Source of the DNA: JBCBDX01 sp039822005
GTDB taxonomy: Bacteria > Pseudomonadota > Alphaproteobacteria > Rhizobiales > Rhizobiaceae
Direction: 5' to 3'
Length of the DNA: 64,000 nucleotides
NCBI GenBank assembly: GCA_039822005.1
Contig: JBCBMZ010000006.1
Location: 62,001-126,000, forward strand
Part shown: one piece after another, positions 17,807 to 26,431 of the stretch
How positions within the stretch are numbered: position 1 is the stretch's first letter
Layout: each line of letters begins with the position of its first letter
Notes under the pieces: generated by a model
What the model saw: the letters and a program-made list of their open reading frames with translations, nothing else
Databases searched by the model: none
What the model was told of the DNA's origin: nothing
Position numbers and translations under genes: made by a program

Positions 17807-18519
17807 CAGACGATTGTGTTGCCTTGAGAAGTGTCACCTATGCCCATCCAGGTGATCTGGAAGGTTTTTTCTTCGACGTAGCCTTTGAAACTGGCAAGAT
17901 CACCGCTGTGATGGGTGCGTCAGGGGGTGGAAAGTCAACGTTGCTCAACTTGCTGGCGGGGTTTTTACGGCCAGATGGCGGGGAAATCTTCGTTGATGGC
18001 GAAAATGTAACCGCAACACACCCGATGCATCGACCCATGTCCATGATATTTCAAGACCACAATCTGTTTGCGCATCTAACGGTGGCGCAAAATGTGGGTC
18101 TGGGCATTGATCCAAATCTGAAACTCGATTCTGCCGCACGCCAGATGGTAACAAGTGCATTGCACAGTGTCGGTCTCGACGGATTTGCCGAGCGCCAGCC
18201 GCCGACCCTTTCAGGTGGCGAAAAGCAACGGGTCGCGTTGGCACGGATGCTGGTACGTGACCGACCCATATTATTGATGGACGAAGCTTTGGCGTCGCTC
18301 GGCCCCGGCTTGCGAAAATCAATTCTTCAATTGGTTCGTCAATTGCAACAGGTCAAAAAACTGACCGTTATCATGGTGACCCATAATCCGGAGGATGCAC
18401 GGCTCGTCGGAGACAATGCAGTTTTTCTCGCCGATCGCCGAGTTGTTTTTCACGGTCCAGCGCGTGAAATTCTTTCCGCACCTACCGATCCGCGCATTAG
18501 TGCCTATTTGGGTTATTGA
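17803..18519 (+). CDS. thiQ: Thiamine ABC transporter ATPase
   Basis: A 238-residue ATPase that powers thiamine uptake on the cytoplasmic side. Walker A is GASGGGKST (about residues 37-45), the signature is LSGGEKQRVALAR, and Walker B is PILLMDEALASLGP, with a His switch in VTHNPEDARL. Note DEALASLGPGLR where most ABC proteins have DEPxxALD; this substitution is common in ThiQ. It overlaps thiP by ATGA, so the three proteins are translationally coupled under the TPP riboswitch. Confidence 0.95.
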   Translation: MTDDCVALRSVTYAHPGDLEGFFFDVAFETGKITAVMGASGGGKSTLLNLLAGFLRPDGGEIFVDGENVTATHPMHRPMSMIFQDHNLFAHLTVAQNVGLGIDPNLKLDSAARQMVTSALHSVGLDGFAERQPPTLSGGEKQRVALARMLVRDRPILLMDEALASLGPGLRKSILQLVRQLQQVKKLTVIMVTHNPEDARLVGDNAVFLADRRVVFHGPAREILSAPTDPRISAYLGY

Positions 18520-18584
18520 GAACGACGCGTTTTTGCCTGAATTGGCTTGCAATTAGGTAAGCTTTAAAGCGGCATGAAGCATAT

Positions 18585-20096
18585 GTGCTGGGACAGAAGT
18601 CAGAGATTTTATCCGTCGTGTGTCAGAACCGGACCAAACTGAGGCGATTGGCTGCGGGCGTTTGTGCGTCCGCAATACTCCCACTCGTCGGTTGCACCAG
18701 TCTGGATGCTGTGACCACTGGTCTTGAGGTGACGCCATCAAACCGACCGGTGACAGCAGAAAATGTGCGCAGCGGACGTTTGGCGGCTATCGGCGCACAG
18801 CAGCACCCCAAAATTCTTGCTGCTTATGGCGGCGAATACGCCAATGTGAAATTGGAGCGAATGGTTGCAGGTATTGTCGGAAAGTTGGTGACGGTCTCGG
18901 ACAACCCCAGTCAGGTTTATCAGATATCCATTTTGGATTCGCCTGTTATCAACGCGTTCGCGCTGCCGGGCGGATACCTTTACGTATCTCGTGGCCTGTT
19001 GGCCCTGGCCAATGACAGTTCTGAACTTGCCGCTGTCATCGCGCATGAGATGGCGCATGTCACAGCAGAGCATGGTGTCAAACGGCAACGCAAAGAGGCT
19101 GAGGCTGAGTTGGCGAGCCGTGTTGTTACCGAGGTTCTCGCCGATAAATCTGCTGGGCGCCGGGCGCTTGCGCGCGGCAAGGTCGCGTTGGCGCAGTTTT
19201 CACGTAATCAGGAACTGGAAGCTGACGCTATCGGCATCGCCGCGCTCTTCGAGGCCGGTTTCGACGCTTATTCCGCGGCCCGTTTTCAAGAGACAATGGA
19301 CGCTTTTTCGCGCCTTTCCAGTGGCGGGGATGTGGGTGACAACTCACTCGATTTTTTGGCGACCCACCCGTCAACACCACAACGCATTGCATTAGCGTTA
19401 GGTCATGCGCGTAAGTTCGGTCCGCGCGGGCAAGGTGAAGTCGGGCGCGAAGCCTATCTGGCCGGCCTGGAAGGCATGCTCTTCGGAGATAGTCCCAATG
19501 AAGGGTTTGTCCGCGGCAACAGCTATGCTCACGTGGGTCTGGGGATAGCGATAGACTTCCCCGAAGGCTTCAAAGTGGAAAACAGGCCCGAGGCTGTATT
19601 GGCAGCCGGCGAGGACGGTGCCGCTGTGCGCTTTGATGGTGCGGAGGTGCCAGCTGATCAGTCTTTGACCGATTATCTGGCAAGCGGATGGGTTGAAGGA
19701 TTGGATCGGGCCAGCGTGCGGCCCCTTATCCTTAATGGTATTGAAGCTGCCAATGCCCGCGCGCTTGTCGACAGGTGGGCGTTTGATATCACGGTTTTGC
19801 GCGTTGAAGGCTCGGTATATCGTATTTTGACCGCAGTTCCGGCCGTTGGCGTCGATTTGGATGCGTTGTCTCGCCAGACACGTGAAGGCTTTCGAATTCT
19901 AAGTCCGCAAGAAAAGGCACAGATCCAACCTTTGCGTGTGCGTATAGCGCGGGCCCAAAGCGACGATAGCGTGCGGACCCTTTCGGCGAACATGGCCGGA
20001 TTCGACGATCGTCAAAGTGCTTTCAGGGTGTTTAACGGCATGGCTGCCGATGAAGAGGTTAAAGCGGGCGAACTCTACAAGTTCGTTACACAATGA
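18585..20096 (+). CDS. M48 family metalloprotease, lipoprotein
   Basis: A protein of up to 503 residues with a lipobox signal (SAILPLVGC) and a zinc protease domain. The catalytic motif HEMAHVTAEH is near residue 155, and the third zinc ligand is in the ELEADAIGIAALFEAG motif near residue 210. The last 220 residues contain no recognised domain; they hold several beta-like repeats and may bind substrate or the peptidoglycan. BepA/YfgC-like M48 proteins help fold or degrade outer-membrane proteins; the same role is plausible here. The GTG start is tentative, with another GTG 11 codons later. It converges on rpoH2 with a 9-base gap. Confidence 0.88.
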   Translation: MLGQKSEILSVVCQNRTKLRRLAAGVCASAILPLVGCTSLDAVTTGLEVTPSNRPVTAENVRSGRLAAIGAQQHPKILAAYGGEYANVKLERMVAGIVGKLVTVSDNPSQVYQISILDSPVINAFALPGGYLYVSRGLLALANDSSELAAVIAHEMAHVTAEHGVKRQRKEAEAELASRVVTEVLADKSAGRRALARGKVALAQFSRNQELEADAIGIAALFEAGFDAYSAARFQETMDAFSRLSSGGDVGDNSLDFLATHPSTPQRIALALGHARKFGPRGQGEVGREAYLAGLEGMLFGDSPNEGFVRGNSYAHVGLGIAIDFPEGFKVENRPEAVLAAGEDGAAVRFDGAEVPADQSLTDYLASGWVEGLDRASVRPLILNGIEAANARALVDRWAFDITVLRVEGSVYRILTAVPAVGVDLDALSRQTREGFRILSPQEKAQIQPLRVRIARAQSDDSVRTLSANMAGFDDRQSAFRVFNGMAADEEVKAGELYKFVTQ

Positions 20097-20105
20097 CGTT
20101 GTGGT

Positions 20106-20975
20106 TCAAGCGTAGTTTATCGCCATTTCCGGATCATTTTTTGTCAAAGCGGTACGAAGTTTTTCCAACGCTCGATTCTCGATTTGACGAACCCGTTCTT
20201 TTGAGATGCCCAGTTCGCTGCCCAGTGATTCAAGGGTCGCTCCGGCTTCCGTCAGTCTACGCTGGCGGATAATCTTCATCTCACGCTCGTTGAGCACACT
20301 CATCGCGCCAACCAGCCAATCCGATCGGCGTTCGGTATCGATCGTTTCTTCCACCAGTTCGTCCTGGAGCGGACGGTCGTCAACAAGAAAATCCTGCCGT
20401 GTGGCAGCGGAGTTCTCATCATCACTCACGGGTGCGCTGAGCGATGTATCGGGCCCCGACAATCGGGAATCCATCAACGCGACGTCTTTCTCAGCGACAC
20501 CTAGCGCCTCTGAGATTTCCCGGTACATGGTTGGTTGGTCGGGCGTTTCGCCGGATTTGGCCAGCTTAGCGCGCAAGCGGCGCAGATTGAAGAAGAGCGC
20601 CTTCTGCGCGGATGATGTTCCGCCGCGCACAATCGACCAATTGCGCAAAATATGGTCTTGCATGGACGCGCGGATCCACCAGGTTGCATAGGTAGAAAAC
20701 CGAACCTCACGTTCCGGTTCAAAGCGAGCTGCCGCTTCTAACAGCCCTACATAGCCCTCTTGTATTAGATCGCTCATGGGCAATCCGAAAGTACGGAATT
20801 TGGATGCCATGGAGATCACCAGACGCATATGGGCTGTTGTGATTTTGTGAAGGGCTTGTTGGTCCTGCTTGTCTTTCCACGCAACCGCGAGTTCGTGTTC
20901 CTCGTCTCGCTCAAGGTAAGGTGCGTTCATGGCCATGCGGACCATTTCGCGTCGGGCAGGTTCCTGTATCAACAC
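20106..20975 (-). CDS. rpoH2: RNA polymerase sigma factor RpoH, RpoH2 type
   Basis: A 289-residue sigma-32-class factor. Region 2 is visible as AYL-type MRLVISMASKFRTFGLPM then SDLIQEGYVGLLEA, with RFSTYATWWIRASMQDHILR for -10 recognition. Region 4 carries LNEREMKIIRQRRL and LGISKERVRQIENRALEKLR. The GGTSSAQKALFFNLRRLRAKL stretch (RpoH box) is specific to RpoH; the preceding EEHELAVAWKDKQDQQALH matches RpoHII of Rhodobacter and rhizobia better than RpoH1. The GTG start was chosen because GGGAG lies 5 bases upstream. RpoH2 factors answer singlet-oxygen or general stress in alphaproteobacteria. Confidence 0.9.
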   Translation of the reverse strand: MLIQEPARREMVRMAMNAPYLERDEEHELAVAWKDKQDQQALHKITTAHMRLVISMASKFRTFGLPMSDLIQEGYVGLLEAAARFEPEREVRFSTYATWWIRASMQDHILRNWSIVRGGTSSAQKALFFNLRRLRAKLAKSGETPDQPTMYREISEALGVAEKDVALMDSRLSGPDTSLSAPVSDDENSAATRQDFLVDDRPLQDELVEETIDTERRSDWLVGAMSVLNEREMKIIRQRRLTEAGATLESLGSELGISKERVRQIENRALEKLRTALTKNDPEMAINYA

Positions 20976-21087
20976 CAAGTCTCCCTTTAAGAGCGCCGAT
21001 TGGGCGTCATGCAAGGGTCTACGTGGCTTGATGAGATTGGATCATTAATAAAGTAGATTTATTCCTAGAAAGAAAAAATCTTCGACA

Positions 21088-21121
21088 TAAAAAAGCCCGG
21101 CGCTTGAAAGGCGGCCGGGCT
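21088..21121 (-). terminator. Rho-independent terminator downstream of carD
   Basis: On the minus strand AGCCCGGC and GCCGGGCT form an 8-bp GC-rich stem followed by TTTTTT. It lies about 26 bases after the carD stop codon and separates carD from rpoH2, so rpoH2 must have its own promoter. Confidence 0.85.
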
Positions 21122-21146
21122 GAATGAATATGTGAAGGCTCGGTGA

Positions 21147-21752
21147 CTAAGCCGCTTTATCAGCCGCAGCGTTTTCATTGTTGGCGTCAACGTCTGCGTC
21201 GCCTTCCTCTTCATCAGTTTTGGGCCCGCGTTTTGGACCTTTTTGAAGATTGGCTTCGATCAACTGCATGGCTTCAGTTTCAGAAACTTTTTTCACAACT
21301 GTGATCTCGCGCGCCATACGATCGCGTGCCGCTTCGAACAACTGACGCTCAGAGTAGGACTGCTCAGGCTGGTTTTCTGCGCGGTACAAGTCGCGAACGA
21401 CTTCAGCGATCGAAATCAGGTCACCGGAATTGATCTTGGCATCATATTCTTGAGCGCGACGTGACCACATTGTGCGTTTGATGCGCGCACGGCCCTGGAG
21501 AACCCGCAGTGCGCCATCGACGAAATCGGTTGCAGCGAGCTTGCGCATACCGATAGATGCTGCTTTCGCGACGGGTACTTTAAGCCGCATCTTGTCCTTT
21601 TCGAACTCGATGACAAACAGCTCCAGCTTGTGGCCTGCGACTTCCTGTTCTTCGATTGCGGTGATCTGACCGACGCCATGCGCCGGATAAACAATATGCT
21701 CGTTTATTTTAAAGCCTTGACGTTGAGCGGGTTTTTTCGGCGAGCTTGCCAT
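21147..21752 (-). CDS. carD: CarD family transcriptional regulator
   Basis: A protein of about 201 residues of the CarD/CdnL/TRCF family, which binds the RNA polymerase beta subunit and stabilises open complexes. The RNAP-interaction domain is FKINEHIVYPAHGVGQITAIEEQEV to about residue 65; the C-terminal helical DNA-binding domain has MWSRRAQEYDAKINSGDLISIAEVVRDLY. The extreme C-terminus is acidic and low in complexity (EEEGDADVDANNENAA). Two ATGs three codons apart fit; the later one leaves better spacing to AGGGAG. It is transcribed on the same strand as rpoH2 but is separated from it by a terminator. Confidence 0.93.
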   Translation of the reverse strand: MASSPKKPAQRQGFKINEHIVYPAHGVGQITAIEEQEVAGHKLELFVIEFEKDKMRLKVPVAKAASIGMRKLAATDFVDGALRVLQGRARIKRTMWSRRAQEYDAKINSGDLISIAEVVRDLYRAENQPEQSYSERQLFEAARDRMAREITVVKKVSETEAMQLIEANLQKGPKRGPKTDEEEGDADVDANNENAAADKAA

Positions 21753-21949
21753 TTTTTTCATACTCCCTTGCCGGACAGATCATCCGGCCGTTTTGCCATC
21801 AAACTCAAAATGTCGCCGATGCAAAATGCGCGCAAACCGCCCAATTCAAGCCTTTCAGAGCCTGAATTTGAAGCGGATTGAGAATAGCTGAAGTCAGGAA
21901 CGGATCCGATCTGACAGCAAATTTGCAGCGGAAAACAACATTAATTGAT

Positions 21950-21978
21950 TGTGTACCATAAAAATCCGCAAAATTCAA
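21950..21978 (-). promoter_or_regulatory. Possible carD promoter
   Basis: Minus strand TTGAAT and TACACA separated by 17 bases, about 200 bases before the carD start. The -10 element is poor, so this is only a candidate. The 288-bp gap between carD and fdxA holds nothing else that I recognise. Confidence 0.3.
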
Positions 21979-22040
21979 CGGCTTGAGTGCCCTGTTACAT
22001 TTTGGGCAGGAGGGTCACGCAATTATGGTTAACAATATGA

Positions 22041-22379
22041 TCAGTCACCCTGACCCGGGTTGGCCGAAAAATGCTGCTCGAACTTGTTCGATTTTCCGTC
22101 CCAGTCCTTCGCATCGGGTAGTGGATCACGCTTCATCGTGATGTTCGGCCATTTTTCCGAATATTCAGTGTTGATTTTCAGCCAGTTCTCCAGACCAGGC
22201 TCAGTGTCAGGTTTGATGGCTTCTGCCGGACATTCGGGTTCGCAAACGCCACAGTCAATGCACTCGTCAGGGTGAATGACGAGGAAGTTTTCACCTTCAT
22301 AGAAACAGTCGACGGGGCAAACTTCGACACAGTCGGTATATTTGCATTTCACACAATTGTCGGTGACAACATAAGTCAC
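22041..22379 (-). CDS. fdxA: 7Fe ferredoxin (3Fe-4S and 4Fe-4S)
   Basis: A 112-residue FdxA. Cluster ligands are seen in CVKCKYTDCVEVCP (N-terminal) and CIDCGVCEPECP (second). The N-terminus MTYVVTDNCVKC is the family start, obtained by using the GTG that follows GGAGTTTGCC; starting earlier would add non-family residues. The C-terminal extension (residues about 60-112) is normal for rhizobial and Azotobacter-type 7Fe ferredoxins. It lies in the conserved run helicase, S4-domain protein, fdxA, carD, all on one strand. Confidence 0.95.
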   Translation of the reverse strand: MTYVVTDNCVKCKYTDCVEVCPVDCFYEGENFLVIHPDECIDCGVCEPECPAEAIKPDTEPGLENWLKINTEYSEKWPNITMKRDPLPDAKDWDGKSNKFEQHFSANPGQGD

Positions 22380-22456
22380 GGCAAACTCCAATTTTTATTG
22401 CGGTGCACCTAGTCAGTTTTGAAAACGCTGTCCAGTTGTGAAGGCGTGTTTGTTTG

Positions 22457-22870
22457 TCACGTATTGCGATCACTTGTCCATCTATCGAGCGCACGCCGTT
22501 CTCGTTTGGTGGGCCGTCCTGCACCGGGCTCTCGTTTCGGTATGAGTTGGTCGAGGGTGGTTGTTCGCCGTTTCGGTGCCGGCGGGCTTAGGTCCTCATA
22601 AAGTAGCTGCGCCTCTTTTGCCGGACCCCGGCGTTGACCGCAATCAGCAACCTTGTAGATAATAATCCGACGATCGAGCGTGATGGTGACCACGTCTCCA
22701 CATCGTACCGATTTTGAGGCGCTGTCGGTTTTTTCGCCGTTGATACGGACGTGGCCAGCATTGGCCAACCTGGCAGCCAGTGATCTTGTTTTGACCACGC
22801 GCGTGAAAAACAGCCATTTGTCGACACGCTGCTTTTCCAAGTTATTTGGTGAAGGCCCGGTGCTGGTCAA
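22457..22870 (-). CDS. S4 domain RNA-binding protein (Hsp15-like)
   Basis: A 137-residue RNA-binding protein. The S4 domain is at residues about 14-62 (QRVDKWLFFTRVVKTRSLAA, VRINGEKTDSASKSVRCGD). The C-terminus is very basic (PKRRTTTLDQLIPKREP, RPTKRERRALDRW). Hsp15/HslR binds stalled 50S subunits with nascent chains; a similar role is possible. The start is TTG in the sequence TTGA, shared with the TGA stop of the SUV3-like helicase, so its translation probably depends on the helicase gene. No better start exists in frame. Confidence 0.85.
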   Translation of the reverse strand: MTSTGPSPNNLEKQRVDKWLFFTRVVKTRSLAARLANAGHVRINGEKTDSASKSVRCGDVVTITLDRRIIIYKVADCGQRRGPAKEAQLLYEDLSPPAPKRRTTTLDQLIPKREPGAGRPTKRERRALDRWTSDRNT

Positions 22871-25788
22871 AGTTTCTGTTTGAGCGCCTGGAGCTTTGCA
22901 AATGGTGAGTCCGGATCCGGTGCTTTTTCACGCTGCGGTTTTGCGGAATGTACGCGTTTGCCGTCGTCTGACCGATCCTCGCGTTTGCCTTTGAATTTCT
23001 GGCCACCTTTGCGCTGACCGCGCCCTTTTTCCCCGTCGCGCTGCTGGTTTTGGCCACCTCGCCGCTGCTGTTCAGGACGTCCCCGATTTTCAGGGCGGCC
23101 CTGCCGCCAGACCAAAACGGGCTTGGGTTCTGGCGCGGGCTCCGCATCTGTTTGCGGAGTTTCGTCAGGATTTGGCACAGGTTCTTGGGGCGCGCTGGTT
23201 TCTTCCTGCGGGGCTGTTTCCTGCGTCACGGGTTCATTGGTGGCGGCCGCTTCTCCAGCGTTTTCCTCAGAAGCCGGTTCTTCTTTTTTAGGACCAAAAG
23301 CTTCGCGCAAACCTGCCATGTGCTCGTTAGCTGCGGTTTGGTCGATTGTTTCGTTTCGATAGCCCAATGCTTTGAGAACCGCTTCCATGTCATCAGCTGT
23401 CGCGCCAAGTATAGACATCATGGCGGGTGTCACGATGAATTTGCTGTCACCCCACGCACCATCGGGCAGGGTCTCAGTTCCTTTCTTCCAATAAAGCGCT
23501 GGCCGGATCAGGTCGGCCAGGCGTTCGAGAATGTCCACCCGCACCGCCCTTGGTCCCAGATGGCGGTATCCGGCCAATTTGAAGAACGTTTCTTCAAAAC
23601 CTTGATCCGTCACAAGCGATGTCCGCCCGGTAGAAAGAAGATGCACGATGTCGCCGTAGCCGGGTCGATCACGGCCATCATTTTGCATGCCCCATAGCAG
23701 CGTAATCAATTCCGCCGGTGCGGGCTTAATGAGCGCAGGCACAAAAATGTGATAAAACCCAAACCGAACACCATATCGGCGCAACGCGGCGCGCCCGTCT
23801 TGGTCCAATGATTTCACATCGGCAGCAACCTCGCGCCGTTGCACGATGCCGTAATTTTCGATCAATCGAAACGCTATCCCTCGCGCGATGCCGGACAACT
23901 CATCTGCTTTTTGCAGGTCCGTTAGCGGTTTGAGGTGCGTTTCGATGTGAAACTGCACGAAACGATCAATCCGCGCCTGGACTTTTTCGAGGGCAGGCCC
24001 TGTCAGCTGTTCATCAGCCAGTATGATGGCGCGGGGCTTAAGCCAGTCATCGCCGGATGTCAGTGATGCAACCGGTGCGCCCAGCCAGCGCGCTGTCCCA
24101 TCAGCACCAATGGCCAAGTCACCATTGGCACACGCGCCGAGTTTATCGGCACGTTGTTCAAACGCGCTCGCCAGAGCCTTGGCGGAGGCGGCTCTTACGG
24201 CTTTTGCATCTTCGCCGGAAGCTTCCTTGTCGGGGGTGAACCTAAAACCTTCTAATTTGCCGACATGGTGCCCTTCGACGGAAACGTCGCCCGAATCGGA
24301 AATTTCAGCTGTCATAGTCGCATTCTCTTTTAGCCGCTTCATCAGCACTGATGTCCTGCGGTCAACAAAGCGTTTCGTCAACCGTTCGTGTAGTGCATCG
24401 GAGAGTTTGTCTTCGATGCTGCGCGTCTTTTCGCGCCAGTGATGCTGATCTGCCAGCCAGTTTGGCTGGTTGGCCACGTAGGTCCACGTCCGAATTTGTG
24501 CGATCCGGTGTGAGAGTGTGTCGATTTCACCATCTGTCCTATCTGCGCGCCTCACTTGTTCGGCCATATACTGCTCATCAACATGGCCTTTTCCAGTCAG
24601 ATCGAAGAAAAGTTGGCTGATGATGTCGGCATGCTGTGCCGGGGCAATCTTGCGATAGTCGGGCAAGGTACACGTTTCCCACAAAAGTTCTACGCTGGCA
24701 GCAGTTGTACAGCGACTAGCAACATCATCGTCGCGTGCCAAAAACTCAAAAGCCCGTTGATCAACCGCCGGAAGCGCCCGCGTTAGCCCTTGTGTGGTGG
24801 GCACGATTTCAAGTGAGGCGCGCAAGTCATGCAGTGAATCGAACACCAAACGCCTGTTGCGCCATTGCAGCATGGAAATGGGTTGAAAATCATGCCCTTC
24901 GATCTGCAGCACCAACTCTTCCGGTAGTGGGTCAGAATGCCCGGAAGTGCCAAATGTTCCGTCCTTGATGTGGCGCCCTGCACGCCCTGCAATCTGCCCC
25001 AATTCCGGCGGTGTGAGGTCACGGTAGCTGTAGCCGTCAAATTTGCGTGTTTGTGCAAAGGCAACATGCTCGACATCAAGGTTCAAGCCCATGCCGATCG
25101 CGTCGGTGGCAACCAGATAGTCCACGTCGCCTGATTGATACAGTTCCACTTGTGCATTGCGGGTTCGAGGGGACAGTGCACCCATAACCACCGCTGCGCC
25201 GCCACGCTGACGCCTTATCAATTCCGCTATGGCATAGACTTCGCTTGAGGAGAACGCGACCACTGCGCTGCGGCGGGGAAGGCGTGTCAGCTTTGAGACA
25301 CCCGCATAGGCAAGGTGTGACATGCGCGGGCGCGAGACAATGGAGATGCCCGGTAACAGCTGCCGCAATAAGGGGGCTGCCGTGCCCGCTCCGAGCAACA
25401 AAGTCTCCTCACGTCCGCGCACATTCAAAATCCGGTCGGTGAAAATGTGACCGCGTTCCAAATCAGCTGCCAGTTGGACCTCGTCGATCGCGACAAATGC
25501 GACGTCGGGGTTTCGCGGCATCGCTTCGACTGTACAGACGAAAAATCGTGCCTTTGGCGGAACGATCTTTTCCTCTCCGGTAATCAGGGCCACGTTCTGC
25601 TCGCCAACCTTTTCAGCAACGCGGGAATAAACCTCCCGAGCGAGCAGTCTGAGGGGGAGGCCAATAACACCTGTCGAGTGGGAGACCATGCGCTCGATCG
25701 CCAGATGGGTTTTGCCAGTATTTGTCGGCCCGAGGATGGCTTGAACGTCCCGACCTGAGAAAATCACGGGTTGACTTGTGTCCCGCAT
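22867..25788 (-). CDS. SUV3-like DEAD/DEAH-type RNA helicase
   Basis: A 973-residue helicase related to mitochondrial SUV3 (degradosome RNA helicase). Walker A is GPTNTGKT at residues 19-26; the DEAH-type box is DEVQ near residue 110; helicase motif VI is QIAGRAGRH. The SUV3 C-terminal region is around residues 590-780, and the last 150 residues are Glu/Pro- then Arg/Gly/Gln-rich (RGRPEQQRRGGQNQQR, KGQRKGGQKFKGKR), typical of RNA-binding tails. It heads a strand-conserved run with the S4 protein and ferredoxin. An upstream 650-bp gap separates it from the ArsR-SRPBCC gene. Confidence 0.9.
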   Translation of the reverse strand: MRDTSQPVIFSGRDVQAILGPTNTGKTHLAIERMVSHSTGVIGLPLRLLAREVYSRVAEKVGEQNVALITGEEKIVPPKARFFVCTVEAMPRNPDVAFVAIDEVQLAADLERGHIFTDRILNVRGREETLLLGAGTAAPLLRQLLPGISIVSRPRMSHLAYAGVSKLTRLPRRSAVVAFSSSEVYAIAELIRRQRGGAAVVMGALSPRTRNAQVELYQSGDVDYLVATDAIGMGLNLDVEHVAFAQTRKFDGYSYRDLTPPELGQIAGRAGRHIKDGTFGTSGHSDPLPEELVLQIEGHDFQPISMLQWRNRRLVFDSLHDLRASLEIVPTTQGLTRALPAVDQRAFEFLARDDDVASRCTTAASVELLWETCTLPDYRKIAPAQHADIISQLFFDLTGKGHVDEQYMAEQVRRADRTDGEIDTLSHRIAQIRTWTYVANQPNWLADQHHWREKTRSIEDKLSDALHERLTKRFVDRRTSVLMKRLKENATMTAEISDSGDVSVEGHHVGKLEGFRFTPDKEASGEDAKAVRAASAKALASAFEQRADKLGACANGDLAIGADGTARWLGAPVASLTSGDDWLKPRAIILADEQLTGPALEKVQARIDRFVQFHIETHLKPLTDLQKADELSGIARGIAFRLIENYGIVQRREVAADVKSLDQDGRAALRRYGVRFGFYHIFVPALIKPAPAELITLLWGMQNDGRDRPGYGDIVHLLSTGRTSLVTDQGFEETFFKLAGYRHLGPRAVRVDILERLADLIRPALYWKKGTETLPDGAWGDSKFIVTPAMMSILGATADDMEAVLKALGYRNETIDQTAANEHMAGLREAFGPKKEEPASEENAGEAAATNEPVTQETAPQEETSAPQEPVPNPDETPQTDAEPAPEPKPVLVWRQGRPENRGRPEQQRRGGQNQQRDGEKGRGQRKGGQKFKGKREDRSDDGKRVHSAKPQREKAPDPDSPFAKLQALKQKL

Positions 25789-25949
25789 GATGAGCGCGCG
25801 CTCCTTTTTGCGTCCGGGGCAAAATGATGCCCCGGCGCGTCATTTGGTGTTTCTATCCGTCGTTACCATGCTCAAACATATTTGAAAGGTTGTATTTTGA
25901 GGGTGCGGTCTATGTTTTTTGCGACTTCTGATTGCATCAGTTTACAACT

Positions 25950-26254
25950 AGAACGAGTCGCGAACGAATCGGCGACGAATCGCTGATTCACGGGAATCAC
26001 TCTTTGTTCTCATACAAGATGTGGTGGTTTTTACGCCCATTTGTCTAAATGCTGAATCGCCTGTGCGAACGATGAGCGCGTTTTTCGTTCGGCTGTTAAC
26101 ACTTTTGACTTTGTGTGCGTCGCGCTTCGGTGCTGGCTTGTAAGTAACTGAATTTTCGAGAGAAAATTTGTGATTTGTTAACCATGTTTGTTAGGGTTTG
26201 GTTAAACTTCGTTAATTTTGAGAACGCGCACAGAACGAATCGTCGACGAATCGC
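25950..26254 (+). repeat. 34-bp imperfect direct repeat (two copies, 271 bp apart)
   Basis: Copies at 25950-25983 and 26221-26254 match at 28 of 34 positions, the last 21 bases at 20 of 21. Each copy contains two GAATC sites 11 bases apart. Downstream of each copy TGATTCACG (25984 and 26299) and CTCATAC (26009 and 26321) follow in the same order but with different spacing, so this looks like a diverged block duplication. Confidence 0.8.
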
Positions 26255-26403
26255 GGTTTGCTCGATGTTCTTGGTTTGGTCTCACAATATCTTGTGTGTG
26301 ATTCACGCTAGCAGACACAACTCATACGAGTCCTGGCTATTTACGCTGCCGCGTAGTGCGTCATTTGTTAATGAAAGGCGTCACTTTCAAAAATGTGACC
26401 ATC

Positions 26404-26431
26404 TTGACACGTGACAATTTAGGCACATAAT
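26404..26431 (+). promoter_or_regulatory. Promoter of the ArsR-SRPBCC gene, possibly leaderless
   Basis: TTGACA (26404-26409) and CATAAT (26426-26431) with a 16-base spacer form a good housekeeping promoter. The ATG begins 7 bases after the -10, so transcription may start at or next to the first codon. No SD is present. GTCAC (26380-26384) and GTGAC (26395-26399) form an inverted repeat just upstream that could be an operator. Confidence 0.6.

Noticed and set aside
26202..26215. TTAA-ACTTCG-TTAA as a true CtrA site
   Set aside because: Spacing is 6 instead of 7, so it is kept only as a weak hint in the description of the region.
26175..26414. 79-codon open frame in the GANTC-rich gap
   Set aside because: No SD, atypical amino-acid composition and overlap with the promoter of the ArsR-SRPBCC gene; the repeats explain the sequence better than coding does.
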